Shown here one piece after another: positions 49,798 to 58,748 of a DNA stretch of 64,000 bases; the first letter of the stretch is position 1, and each line of letters starts with the position of its first letter. Both the position numbers and the translations under genes were made by a program. The stretch is from the NCBI GenBank assembly GCA_039185015.1, contig JBCDAU010000004.1:62001-126000 (forward strand). The letters run 5' to 3'. Below the pieces are notes generated by a model. The model made no database searches and was not told the DNA's origin. It worked only from the letters and a program-made list of their open reading frames with translations. This DNA comes from JBCBSZ01 sp039185015. Lineage in GTDB: Bacteria; Actinomycetota; Acidimicrobiia; Acidimicrobiales; Poriferisodalaceae.

Positions 49798-51839
49798 CGG
49801 TCCTCGCCCGGGCCCTCGGCCCGGAGCGCCACCACCGATCGATGCGGCACCCGGATGCGGGTGCCGCTCCCGCACCGGCGTGAGCGGGCTCTCGCCCCCG
49901 GGTTGGCGGTGTCGATCACCGGGATCCACACGCCGACCCCGTCGGGCAGCCGGACGTTGTGGCCCACGCCGTCGCCGTTGACGATCAAGAGCAGTGGCTC
50001 ACCGACGGGCTCGCCACCGACACCCCCGCTCAGGCGGAGGGTGACCGTCCGGCGACCGTCCTGCCAGTCCTCCGGGTGCATCGGCTCACCGTCGAGGCGG
50101 AACCACTCCACCTCCGGAGCACCCTCCGGTGCCTCCTCGAAGAAGCGGTCCCTGCGCAACGCCCGGTGCTCCTGCCGGAAGCGCACGAGCGTCCGGACCG
50201 TGTCGAACGCGTCGCCGTCGACGTCGGACCAGTCGAACCACGACACCTCGTTGTCCTGCGCGTACCCGTTGTTGTTGCCGCCCTGGGTGCGGCCGAGCTC
50301 GTCACCGCCGAGCAGGAGCGGCACGCCCTGGGACAGCAGCAGCGTGGCCAGGAACGCCCGACGCGTCCGGCGCCTGGCCTCGGCGATCTCGGGATCGTCG
50401 GTCGGCCCCTCGACCCCGTGGTTCCAGGACCGGTTGTGGTCGTCGCCGTCCCGGTTGTCCTCGCCGTTGGCCTCGTTGTGCTTGCGGTCGTAGCTGACGA
50501 GATCGGCGAGCGGGAAGCCGTCGTGTGAGGTGATGAAGTTGACGCTGGCCCGCGGCGCCCGACCCGCGGGACGGTAGATGTCGCTGCTGCCGGCGAGCCT
50601 CGACGCGAGATCGGGGAGCACCCGCTCACCCCGCCAGAAGTCGCGGACCGTGTCGCGGAAGCGGCCGTTCCACTCGCTCCAGCCGATCGGGAAGCGACCG
50701 ACGCCGTAGCCGTCGGGGCCGAGGTCCCACGGCTCGGCGATGAGCTTGACCTCGGCGAGCGCCGGGTCCTGCCCGATCGCGTCGAGCAGGCTCGCACCGG
50801 GATCCACCGGCCCGTGGTCGCGCATCATCGCCATGGCGAGATCGAAGCGGAAGCCGTCGACCCCCATCTCGGTCACCCAGTACCGCAGGCTGTCCATCAC
50901 GGTGCGGATGACGTTGGGGTGGCCGGGCAGCACGGTGTTCCCGGTGCCGGTGACGTCGTCGTACCGCATCGGATCGCCGGGAACCGTCCGGTAGTGCGCG
51001 GCGTGGTCGAGGCCTCGCCAGCTGAGCACCGGCCCGTCGATGCCCGCCTCGGCGGTGTGGTTGTAGACGACGTCGAGGACCACCTCGATGCCCGCGTCGT
51101 GCAGCGCCCGGACCATGGCCTTGAACTCCACGACCTGGTCCGTCGGGCCGTCGCCCCGCGCGTAGTCCTGGTGCGGCGCGAACCAGCCCAGCGAGTCGTA
51201 GCCCCAGTAGTTCCGCAGGCCGAGGTCGACGAGGCGCTGCTCGTGGACGAAGTGGTGCACCGGCAACAGCTCGACGGCGGTGACACCGAGGGAGCGCAGG
51301 TGCGACACGAAGGCCGGATGGGCGACGCCGCCGTAGGTGCCGCGGAGCTCGGGCGGCACGTCGGGATGGAGCGCGGTCGCGCCCTTGACGTGGACCTCGT
51401 AGATCAGCGAGTCCTCGAGGCGATGGTGGGGCCTGGCGACGCCGCCCCAGTCGAAGACATCGCTGACCACGACGCTCTTCGGCGCGAACGGGGCGCTGTC
51501 GGCGCCGTGGTCGTGGAGCGCCCTGTCCCATCGGACCTCGCCGTCGATGGCACGTGCGTAGGGATCGACCAGCAGCTTCGCCGGATCGCATCGGTGCCCG
51601 GCGCCCGGATCCCACGGCCCGTCCACCCGGTAGCCGTAGCGCTGGCCCGGCCCCACGCCGGCGACCTCCACGTGCCAGACACCGTCCGTGCGGCGACACG
51701 GGATCCGCTCCTCCGTGCCGTCGTCGCCGAGCAGGCACAGGTGCACGCCCGTGGCGACGCCGCTCCAGACGGCGAAGCGCGTACCGGCGCCGTGCCAGTG
51801 CGCGCCGAGGGGATGTGGTCGTCCGGGGCCCGTCATCAC
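49788..51839 (-). CDS. glgX: Glycogen debranching enzyme GlgX
   Basis: 683 aa GH13_11 isoamylase-type debranching enzyme. An N-terminal CBM48 (PLGAHWHGAGTRFAVWSGVATGVHLCL, about 8-95) precedes the catalytic barrel: EVVLDVVYNHTAE, GVDGFRFDLAMAM (nucleophile Asp), KLIAEPWDLGPDGY (acid Glu) and FITSHDGF (third Asp). The C-terminal domain is slightly Arg-rich at the end. It cleaves alpha-1,6 branches of limit dextrins for glycogen use. No other glg gene is adjacent. Confidence 0.95.
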   Translation of the reverse strand: MMTGPGRPHPLGAHWHGAGTRFAVWSGVATGVHLCLLGDDGTEERIPCRRTDGVWHVEVAGVGPGQRYGYRVDGPWDPGAGHRCDPAKLLVDPYARAIDGEVRWDRALHDHGADSAPFAPKSVVVSDVFDWGGVARPHHRLEDSLIYEVHVKGATALHPDVPPELRGTYGGVAHPAFVSHLRSLGVTAVELLPVHHFVHEQRLVDLGLRNYWGYDSLGWFAPHQDYARGDGPTDQVVEFKAMVRALHDAGIEVVLDVVYNHTAEAGIDGPVLSWRGLDHAAHYRTVPGDPMRYDDVTGTGNTVLPGHPNVIRTVMDSLRYWVTEMGVDGFRFDLAMAMMRDHGPVDPGASLLDAIGQDPALAEVKLIAEPWDLGPDGYGVGRFPIGWSEWNGRFRDTVRDFWRGERVLPDLASRLAGSSDIYRPAGRAPRASVNFITSHDGFPLADLVSYDRKHNEANGEDNRDGDDHNRSWNHGVEGPTDDPEIAEARRRTRRAFLATLLLSQGVPLLLGGDELGRTQGGNNNGYAQDNEVSWFDWSDVDGDAFDTVRTLVRFRQEHRALRRDRFFEEAPEGAPEVEWFRLDGEPMHPEDWQDGRRTVTLRLSGGVGGEPVGEPLLLIVNGDGVGHNVRLPDGVGVWIPVIDTANPGARARSRRCGSGTRIRVPHRSVVALRAEGPGEDRYL

Positions 51840-51861
51840 GAGAGCATCACCCTAGAGTCGG

Positions 51862-54387
51862 GTGGGCGTGTCGCAGACCACCCTCACCGAGCTGATCCCC
51901 GACGATCCCGGCGCCGACGAGCTCCTCGACGCCTTCCTCGGCTGGGTCGACGAGCGGGGCATCGAGCTCTACGACGCCCAGGAGGAGGCGATCCTCGAGC
52001 TGCTCGGCGGGCGCCACGTGATCCTCGCCACGCCGACCGGATCGGGGAAGTCACTCGTCGCGCTCGCCGGGCACTTCGCCGCCTTCGCCCGCGGCGAGCG
52101 GTCGGTCTACACCGCGCCGATCAAGGCGCTGGTGAGCGAGAAGTTCTTCGATCTGTGCCGCGCCTTCGGCTCCGAGCACGTCGGCATGGTCACCGGCGAT
52201 GCCTCGGTGAACCCGGACGCGCCGATCATCTGCTGCACCGCCGAGATCCTGGCCAACCAGTCGCTGCGAGAGGGCCCCGACGCCCCCGTGCAGCTCGCCA
52301 TCGCCGACGAGTTCCACTACTACGGCGACTCCCAGCGGGGATGGGCCTGGCAGGTGCCGCTGCTCGAGCTGCCGAACACGCGTTGGCTGTTGATGTCGGC
52401 GACGCTCGGCGACACCAGAGCGCTGCGTGACGACATCGAGGGGCGAACCGGGCGGGAGATCGTCGAGGTGCGGTCGACCGTTCGCCCGGTGCCGCTCGAT
52501 GTGATGTACCGGGAGACGTCGCTGCTCGACTCCATCGAGGACCTGCTGTCCTCACGCCGGGCGCCGATCTACCTCGTGCACTTCACGCAGAAGGAGGCGA
52601 CCCAGGCGGCGCAGGACCTCACCTCCGTCAACCTGCTCTCGAAGGAGGAGAAGGCCGCGGTCGCCGAGGCGATCGGCGGCTTCCGCTTCGATCCCGGCTT
52701 CGGACGCGACCTGTCCCGCTGGCTCCGACACGGCGTCGGCGTGCACCACGCCGGCATGCTCCCCAAGTACCGCCTCCTGGTCGAGAAGCTCGCCCAGGGC
52801 GGCCACCTCCGGGTGATCTGCGGCACCGACACCCTCGGCGTCGGGGTCAACCTGCCCATCCGCACCGTGCTGTTCACCCAGCTCTGCAAGTACGACGGCA
52901 CTCGGGTCCGGACGTTGTCGGTGCGCGAGTTCCAGCAGATCGCCGGCCGGGCCGGACGGAAGGGCCTCGACGACGCCGGCACTGTGTGGGTGCAGGCGCC
53001 CGAGCACGTGGTCGAGAACCTGAAGATCGACGCCAAGATCGCCGAGGATCCGAAGAAGGCCAAGAAGCTCCGCAAGAAGAAGCCGCCCGAGCGGGGCTAC
53101 CAGCACTGGGACGCCAAGACCCTCGACAAGCTCTGGACCGGGGACCCGGAGAAGCTCGACTCCAACTTCTCGGTCAGCCACTCGATGCTGCTCAACCTGC
53201 TCGACCGCGCCGGCGACGGCTGCCGGGCAACCCGCGAGCTGATGGTCGACAACCACGAGCCCCGCTCGCGTCAGCGTCGCCACATCCGCCGGGCGATCGC
53301 CATCTACCGGTCGCTCGTCGACGCCGAGATCGTCGAGGTGCTCGACGAGCCCGACGAGGACGGGCGCATGGTCCGAGTCACCGTCGATCTGCAGGACGAA
53401 TTCCGCCTCAACCAACCGCTGTCGCCGTTCGTGCTCGACGCCGTCGAGCTGCTCGACCGGGAGACGCCCTCGTACGCCCTCGACGTCGTGTCGATCGTGG
53501 AGTCGGTGCTCGACAACCCGATGGTGGTGCTCATCGCCCAGCTCGACCAGGCCAAGACGGCACTGGTGAACGAGATGAAGGCCGCCGGCGTCGAGTACGA
53601 GGAGCGGATGGAGCGCCTCGAGCAGGTCACCTGGCCACAGCCACTGGCCGAGGAGCTCTACGAGACCTTCAACTCGTGGCGGGTGCACCACCCGTGGGTC
53701 GAGGGCGACACGGTCAAGCCCAAGTCGGTGGTGCGTGACCTCTTCGAGCGGGCGATGACCTTCCACGACTACGTCCGCCACTACGGGCTGAAGCGGTCCG
53801 AGGGCGCCGTGCTCCGCTACCTGACCGACGCCTATCGGGCCCTGGTGCAGACGGTGCCGGAGTGGGCGGTCACCGATGAGCTCGACGATCTGATCGAGTG
53901 GCTCGGTGCCGTCGTCCGGGGCACCGACGCCTCAATGCTCGAGGAGTGGGAGCGGCTGCGCGACCCGGATCGGGTCGAGGAGGCGCTGGCCGCCGGCGAG
54001 GTGCTTCCCCCCGTCGTCGACGTCACCACCAACACCCGTGCCTTCGCCGTGCTCGTCCGCAACGAGGCGTTCCGCTGGGTGCAGCTGCTCGCGCGACGCG
54101 ACCACGCCGGCCTGGCCGAGGTGCCCGGTGCCACGGACGCCGATCGCTGGAACGCCGCCGCGTTCGACGAGGTCATGGCCCCCTTCTGGGAGTCGCACGA
54201 CGAGATCGTCACCGACGCCGACGCCCGCGGCCCGAGCCACCACGTGGTCGACGGCACCCGGATCGAGCAGACGATCGTCGATCCCGAGGGCTTCCACGAG
54301 TGGGTGCTGATCGGCGAGGTCGACCTGCCTGCGAGCCGGGACGAGGGACGGGCCGTCGTGCGCCTCGCCCGCATCGTGCACCGGTGA
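51862..54387 (+). CDS. Ski2-like DEAD/DEAH-box helicase with DUF3516 domain
   Basis: 841 aa from GTG 51862. Motif I ATPTGSGKS (56-64), motif II DEFH (149-152, where DEXH is usual and Phe is unusual against the DEVH/DECH common in the family), motif III MSATLG (179-184), motif VI QQIAGRAGRKG. The DUF3516 C-terminal half (about 430-841) is specific to actinobacterial homologs. It probably remodels structured RNA or RNA-protein complexes; direct data are few. Stands by itself, diverging from glgX by 22 bases. Confidence 0.93.
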   Translation: MGVSQTTLTELIPDDPGADELLDAFLGWVDERGIELYDAQEEAILELLGGRHVILATPTGSGKSLVALAGHFAAFARGERSVYTAPIKALVSEKFFDLCRAFGSEHVGMVTGDASVNPDAPIICCTAEILANQSLREGPDAPVQLAIADEFHYYGDSQRGWAWQVPLLELPNTRWLLMSATLGDTRALRDDIEGRTGREIVEVRSTVRPVPLDVMYRETSLLDSIEDLLSSRRAPIYLVHFTQKEATQAAQDLTSVNLLSKEEKAAVAEAIGGFRFDPGFGRDLSRWLRHGVGVHHAGMLPKYRLLVEKLAQGGHLRVICGTDTLGVGVNLPIRTVLFTQLCKYDGTRVRTLSVREFQQIAGRAGRKGLDDAGTVWVQAPEHVVENLKIDAKIAEDPKKAKKLRKKKPPERGYQHWDAKTLDKLWTGDPEKLDSNFSVSHSMLLNLLDRAGDGCRATRELMVDNHEPRSRQRRHIRRAIAIYRSLVDAEIVEVLDEPDEDGRMVRVTVDLQDEFRLNQPLSPFVLDAVELLDRETPSYALDVVSIVESVLDNPMVVLIAQLDQAKTALVNEMKAAGVEYEERMERLEQVTWPQPLAEELYETFNSWRVHHPWVEGDTVKPKSVVRDLFERAMTFHDYVRHYGLKRSEGAVLRYLTDAYRALVQTVPEWAVTDELDDLIEWLGAVVRGTDASMLEEWERLRDPDRVEEALAAGEVLPPVVDVTTNTRAFAVLVRNEAFRWVQLLARRDHAGLAEVPGATDADRWNAAAFDEVMAPFWESHDEIVTDADARGPSHHVVDGTRIEQTIVDPEGFHEWVLIGEVDLPASRDEGRAVVRLARIVHR

Positions 54388-54405
54388 CGCTCGTGGTGAG
54401 GCGGG

Positions 54406-55194
54406 TCAGACCTCGCCCGGCCAGACGGTGAGCTGCGGGAACGGGATCTCGATGCCGGCCTCGGCGAAGCGGCGGTCGATCCCTCGCACGAGCTCGTGGC
54501 GCGCCTCGTACTCGGCGGGAACGCCGCCGGCGTGCCAGTAGAAGACGTCGAGGTCGATGCTCGACGAGCCGAACTCGCGGAGGAAGACCTGCGGCGCGGG
54601 CTCGGATACGACGGCGTCGACCTCGTTCGCCGCGGCGAGCGCCTCGGCGACGGCGACGTCGAGATCGGACCCGTACCGCACACCCACGATCAGCCGCGAG
54701 CGCCGAACCGGGTCCCTGGTCAGGTTCTCGATCTCGCTGGAGAAGACCGTCGAGTTGGGGATCCGGAGCTGCGTGCCGTCGAGCGTGCGGAGCAGGACCG
54801 TGCGCGTGTCGACGTCGACGACCTCGCCGACCCGATCGTCGAGCCGCACCGTCTCTCCCACGTCGAAGGGCCGCCGCACCTGGAGGAGCACGCCGGCGAC
54901 GAGGTTCTCGACGACCGACTGCAGCGCCAGGGCGATCACCAGGCCCGAGAGGCCGAGAGCGCCGAGCAGCGGTCCGACCGCGACCCCCAGCTCGCCGAGG
55001 GCGTAGAACAGGGTCAGCGCCAGCACGGTCCCTGCGATGACGCGGGAGACGAGGATCGCCACGAACCCGACGGGGAAGGCCCGACCGATCAGCGCGCGCA
55101 GGATCCGCCCGACGAGCACGGCGAGGACGCAGCCGGCGAGCAGGACGACGCCGGCGGCGATCCAGTCGGACGCCGTCAGCGACCCGTCGGCCAT
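54406..55194 (-). CDS. MscS-family small mechanosensitive channel
   Basis: 262 aa from ATG 55194; a GTG at 55239 would add 15 residues. Three helices (about 8-28, 39-62, 68-95), the pore helix LGALGLSGLVIALALQSVVENLVAGVLLQ, the beta domain RPFDVGETVRLDDRVGEVVDVDTRTVLLRTLDGTQLRIPNS and an ending IEIPFPQLTVWPGEV. Smaller than the MscS at 10299 and lacking its N-terminal extension. Opens on membrane tension. It lies 18 bases convergent to the helicase gene. Confidence 0.92.
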   Translation of the reverse strand: MADGSLTASDWIAAGVVLLAGCVLAVLVGRILRALIGRAFPVGFVAILVSRVIAGTVLALTLFYALGELGVAVGPLLGALGLSGLVIALALQSVVENLVAGVLLQVRRPFDVGETVRLDDRVGEVVDVDTRTVLLRTLDGTQLRIPNSTVFSSEIENLTRDPVRRSRLIVGVRYGSDLDVAVAEALAAANEVDAVVSEPAPQVFLREFGSSSIDLDVFYWHAGGVPAEYEARHELVRGIDRRFAEAGIEIPFPQLTVWPGEV

Positions 55195-55351
55195 CTCGTC
55201 ACCGTCGGACTGGAGCAGGACGAGCGCACGCAGAGGCACGCCGACCGAACGTAGCTGCGACCCCTCGAACGCCCGGGGACCCCCGGCGCCGACCCATCTG
55301 ACGCGGAGCGTGAGTCGCCCGGCCGCCGGAACAGCGTCGTAGCATCCGCGG

Positions 55352-56425
55352 GTGCCCCACGAACTCCCGGCGAGCGATGACGCGACCGTGACCGAGGCGC
55401 TCGGCGCGAAGGGCTACCACGACGACGTCGCCCTCGTGCAGTACGCCGCCTGGGCGGTCGAGGTCGGAATGCTCCAACTCCTCGAGGCCGGACCGGTGTC
55501 CGTCGCCGACATCGAGCGCTCGACCCGCCTGACCGAGGCCGGCGTCGACGCCATCGGTGGCGTGCTCGTCGCCACCGGCATGGTGCGACGACCCGACGCC
55601 TCTGCACTTGCGCTCACCACGGAGGCCGCCGAGTACCTGCTTCCGTCGAGCCCGTACTTCATGGGCGAGTCGCTCTTCGTCACCTGCTCGGCTTCGATGC
55701 CGGCAGCCTGGGTGGACCCGCAGCCGGTCAGCACACGAGACCGTGTCGCGACCGAGGCGCGACGACAGCTCCGCCGCATTCCGAACGCCGCACGGGCACG
55801 TCTGCGTCCGACCGACGGCGGGTGGCGGCTGGGCAGCCGTCGCCGCCTCGAGAACCAGCACAGCCGCAACCTCCCGAACGGCGTCGCTGCCGCGCGGCTC
55901 CCGCTCTTCGACGGCGTCGAGAGCGTCATCGACGTCGGTGGGGGCACCGGCACGTTCGCGATCCCGTTCCTCGAGCGGAACCCGGATGCCCGGGTGGTGC
56001 TCACCGACCTGCCCGACGCCATGGAGGGCATCGAGGGGTTCCTGTCCCGGGCGGGCGTGCGCGATCGGGTCGACCTCGTCGCCATGGACGTCCTGGAGTC
56101 ACCGTGGCCGGTGCCCCGGTGCGATGCCGCCTTCTTCGGCAACCTCATCCACGTGTTCGACGACGCCAAGACCTCGCAGCTCGCGGCGGCCTGTCGACCC
56201 CACGTGCGCTCGGGCGGGTTCATCGTGTTCCACGAGCTCGTCTGGAACGACGATCGGACCGGGCCGCTCAAGACCGCGCTGTTCAACGCGACGATGCGCA
56301 GCTACGCGGGGAGGCAGCGCACCGTCGAGGAGCTGATCGAGCCGCTGACGACCGCCGGCTTCGTCGATCCGTTCAGCCACCCGACTCGGGGCGGCTTCGC
56401 AGCGGTCGGGGCCTACGCGCCCTGA
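55352..56425 (+). CDS. Class I SAM-dependent O-methyltransferase (COMT-like)
   Basis: 357 aa from GTG 55352. An N-terminal helical dimerisation domain (GYHDDVALVQYAAWAVEVGMLQLLEAGPVSVADIERSTRL) is followed by SAM motif I SVIDVGGGTGTFAIPFLERNPDARVVLTDLP (about 190-220) and the COMT-like late motifs AAFFGNLIHVFDD and GGFIVFHELVWNDD. The fold is that of the small-molecule O-methyltransferases such as the polyketide-modifying ones. The acceptor is unknown. The neighbour CmoA-like gene converges on it. Confidence 0.88.
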   Translation: MPHELPASDDATVTEALGAKGYHDDVALVQYAAWAVEVGMLQLLEAGPVSVADIERSTRLTEAGVDAIGGVLVATGMVRRPDASALALTTEAAEYLLPSSPYFMGESLFVTCSASMPAAWVDPQPVSTRDRVATEARRQLRRIPNAARARLRPTDGGWRLGSRRRLENQHSRNLPNGVAAARLPLFDGVESVIDVGGGTGTFAIPFLERNPDARVVLTDLPDAMEGIEGFLSRAGVRDRVDLVAMDVLESPWPVPRCDAAFFGNLIHVFDDAKTSQLAAACRPHVRSGGFIVFHELVWNDDRTGPLKTALFNATMRSYAGRQRTVEELIEPLTTAGFVDPFSHPTRGGFAAVGAYAP

Positions 56426-56438
56426 GCGCAGTCGACGC

Positions 56439-57164
56439 TCACTTGAACGCGACCCAGGCGCCGAAGTTCATCCACCGCCAGAAGCAGTCGACGGTGCGGA
56501 AGCCGGCACGCTCGAGCAGGTCGACGTTCTGCGCCGCCGTGATCGGCACCAGCACACCCTCGAGCGCCTGACGCTTCCGCTCGATCGACTCCTGCGAGTA
56601 GCCCATCGCGTGCTTGCGGGCGTGGTACAGGTCGACGAGGTGCTCGTCGATGGTGGCGCCCTGGCCCAGGACCTTCTCCACGAGGACGAACGCGCCGCCG
56701 GGGGCGAGCGTGTCGTAGATGTCCTGCACGAGCCGCTGGCGGTAGTTGATCGGGATGAACTGCAGCGTCAGCACCGAGAGGAACAGCTTGGCCGGCGCCT
56801 CGCCCGGGAAGTCCTCCCGGAGATCCCGCTTCTCGACCGACACCCGACCCTCGAGGATCTCGTCGGCGTAGAGCTGCCGGGCTGCGGCCAGCATCGGCTC
56901 GGAGAGCTCGCACAGCACGAACCGCTCGTCGCCACCGGGGCGGCGCACGAGTCCCTCGACGGCGCGTCCCTTGCTCGCACCGAGGTCGACGACCAGCGAC
57001 GCCTGATCGCTCGGGGTCGACTCCAGGATGCGCAACGACAGGTCGGTCACCGCCTTGCGCATCACGTCGTACTGAGGGATGGAGCGGGAGAGCATGTCGT
57101 CGAAGGAGTCGGTGACCTCCTCGTCGAACTCCCACTTGCCGTCTTGTTCGACCGTGTCCCTCAC
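56439..57164 (-). CDS. CmoA-like SAM-dependent methyltransferase-fold protein
   Basis: 241 aa. WEFDEEVTDSFDDMLSRSIPQYDVMRKAV matches the CmoA start, and VVDLGASKGRAVEGLVRR the SAM site; SVLTLQFIP and FVLVEKVLGQG are also of CmoA type. CmoA makes carboxy-SAM for tRNA wobble uridine modification, with CmoB as partner; no cmoB is seen, and carboxy-SAM discriminating residues were not verified, so this could be a diverged methyltransferase instead. The 176 bases upstream hold the hairpin ACCAC-N5-GTGGT (57307-57321), a weak terminator candidate for the next gene. Confidence 0.7.
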   Translation of the reverse strand: MRDTVEQDGKWEFDEEVTDSFDDMLSRSIPQYDVMRKAVTDLSLRILESTPSDQASLVVDLGASKGRAVEGLVRRPGGDERFVLCELSEPMLAAARQLYADEILEGRVSVEKRDLREDFPGEAPAKLFLSVLTLQFIPINYRQRLVQDIYDTLAPGGAFVLVEKVLGQGATIDEHLVDLYHARKHAMGYSQESIERKRQALEGVLVPITAAQNVDLLERAGFRTVDCFWRWMNFGAWVAFK

Positions 57165-57340
57165 GAGACCGACTCCCTCGTCCGCGCTTCGGCTCGTCCG
57201 CTGGCCGCCCGGTCACCGTAATCGAGCAGGCTGCGCCGGACGGTCACAGAACGCGTTGTCGCCCAAGAGTTGTGACGCGTCGTCCCAGGTCGGCTGCTCG
57301 CGACCAACCACTCCAGGTGGTGCGGGCCCCGATCCGCCAC

Positions 57341-58138
57341 TCAGGCGAGGGCAGCCAGCTGCGCGGTGACATCGGTCGTCACGGGCGGGCCGACGTGGCC
57401 GAACGCAGCGACCCGGGGCTGCAGCGCGGCGAGCTTCGCGACCGATTGCCGGGCGACGTCGAGGTCTTCGCTGAAGTCAGGGTTGGCGCCCGTGAGCACC
57501 TGGCCGCTGCCGTTGATGGCGTCGCCCGCGACGAGGAGCCCGGTACCGGTGTCGAACAGCGAGATGCTGCCGGGCGTGTGCCCCGGGGTCTCGACCACGC
57601 CGAGTCCGAGGATCTCGTCGCCCTCGGCGACGGCGCTCACGGGCACCGAGGCCGAGATCGCGTCGATGTCGCCCTCACCGGCGTAGACGGTCGCCCGGGT
57701 CGTCTCGGCGAGGATGCCCTCGAGCGCACCGACGTGGTCGCCGTGCTTGTGGGTCAAGACGACGTGGCGCACCTGGGACGGCCCGATGTCGAGCTCGACG
57801 AGCGAGTCGATGATGTCGCGCTCGCTCCCGGACACCCCGGTGTCGACGATCGCCGCCTCGTCGCCACGCAACAGGACGAAGGCCGACACGAAGCCGAGCT
57901 CGACGGTGAGCAGCTGCACCTCGGCGACCGATTCCGACGCCGCCGCGCCGTCGGTCGCCTCGACGGTCGTCACCGTCGTGGTCGAGGTCGGCGCAGTGGT
58001 CGCCGTCGTGGTCGGGCCGCCGGTGGTGGCCGAGGAGCCCGAGTCGCCGGACGAGCAGGCGCCGAGCAGGACGACACCCACGCCACCAGCACCGAGGCTC
58101 GTGAGAAACCGCCGTCGCTCCATCGTCGCCGGCCGCAT
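57341..58138 (-). CDS. Tat-exported lipoprotein, metallo-beta-lactamase fold
   Basis: 265 aa from ATG 58138 (ATG 58123 gives 260). The twin-arginine motif ERRRFLTSL leads to a lipobox GAC, so the protein is folded before export and anchored by its lipid outside. A Thr-rich linker is followed by the metallo-hydrolase domain: AAIVDTGVSGS, LTHKHGDHVGAL (H-x-H-x-D-H), ETPGHTPGSISLFD, LLVAGDAIN and a C-terminal FGHVGPP histidine. Complete set of metal ligands. Substrate unknown. It lies 64 bases downstream of the TGA-interrupted gene on the same strand. Confidence 0.88.
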   Translation of the reverse strand: MRPATMERRRFLTSLGAGGVGVVLLGACSSGDSGSSATTGGPTTTATTAPTSTTTVTTVEATDGAAASESVAEVQLLTVELGFVSAFVLLRGDEAAIVDTGVSGSERDIIDSLVELDIGPSQVRHVVLTHKHGDHVGALEGILAETTRATVYAGEGDIDAISASVPVSAVAEGDEILGLGVVETPGHTPGSISLFDTGTGLLVAGDAINGSGQVLTGANPDFSEDLDVARQSVAKLAALQPRVAAFGHVGPPVTTDVTAQLAALA

Positions 58139-58202
58139 CCGAGGTCCGCACATGGCCCTCGACGCTAGGACCCGCAGCCGCCCCGGCGGTCGCGGGGTCG
58201 AC

Positions 58203-58682
58203 TCAGTGGATGATGCGGCACTCGTGGGCGATGTCGAGCACGGGATAGATCCGACCGATCGCGATGCAGAAGCCGATCGTGGCGCTCAGCTCGACGATCT
58301 CGGCGTCGGAGTAGTGCTCCTTGAGCCGGCCGATCAGGTCGTCGTCGATCTCGGTGTGGGCGAGGGCGAACCGCTCGGCGTACTCGGCGGCGAGCTTCTC
58401 ACGGGGCGAGAACGAGTCGATCTCGGCGTAGCGATCGACGACCGCGTACTCCTCCTCGGTGACCAGGGGCTGCGCACCCGGCGCAGCACGGGTGTCGAGT
58501 CATATGGGGCACTCGTTGATCTGCGCGATGCGCATCCGGGCGATCTCCCGCTCGCGGGTGGAGAGCGCCCCGGCGTACATCACCTCGGTGAAGTTCCGTG
58601 CGGCCTTCCCCAGCTCCGGCACGAGCTGCCACATGCGTGACTGCTCGGTGTCGGTGCCCTCGGGCAGCTCGATCCGTGCCAT
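58203..58682 (-). CDS. AhpD/carboxymuconolactone decarboxylase-like protein with in-frame TGA, candidate C-x-x-Sec selenoprotein
   Basis: 160 codons from ATG 58682 to TGA 58203, with an in-frame TGA at 58502-58500 (codon 61). Both sides are family sequence in the same frame: before it MARIELPEGTDTEQ and TREREIARMRIAQINECPI, after it LDTRAAPGAQPLVTEEEYAVV, PREKLAAEYAERFALAHTEI and DAEIVELSATIGFCIAIGRI. Family members have the redox pair C-x-x-C in the QIN-x-C-x-x-C block; here it reads C58-P-I-TGA, so TGA stands exactly at the second Cys. The preceding codon ATA is rare at this GC. If read as selenocysteine the product is 159 aa, near the family length. The stem at 58469-58487 fits a bacterial SECIS. 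Alternative: a pseudogene with a Cys-to-stop mutation; genes around it use TGA as stop, so general reassignment is excluded. Confidence 0.8.
58469..58487 (-). promoter_or_regulatory. Candidate bacterial SECIS stem-loop
   Basis: On the minus strand, GCTGCGC (58487-58481) and GCGCAGC (58475-58469) pair perfectly over 7 bases around the loop CGGGT. The stem begins 12 bases after the in-frame TGA and the loop 19 bases after it; a lower GAC/GTC pairing is possible beyond an internal loop. Known bacterial SECIS elements have the apical loop about 16-37 nt after UGA, a G within the first two loop positions and GU in the loop, all seen here. Confidence 0.6.
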
Positions 58683-58748
58683 CTCGACCCCCTCGTCCCG
58701 ACGGAACGGTACTCGGGGGTCCCGGCCGGCCCGGAGCCGGCGGCGTGC

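Noticed and set aside
57307..57321. ACCAC-N5-GTGGT as a rho-independent terminator
   Set aside because: Five-base stem and no T-run; too weak to call as a terminator feature.
58399..58632. An alternative frame through the TGA site (77 codons)
   Set aside because: Its product is Arg- and Gly-rich with no family match, while the frame with the in-frame TGA carries the family sequence on both sides.
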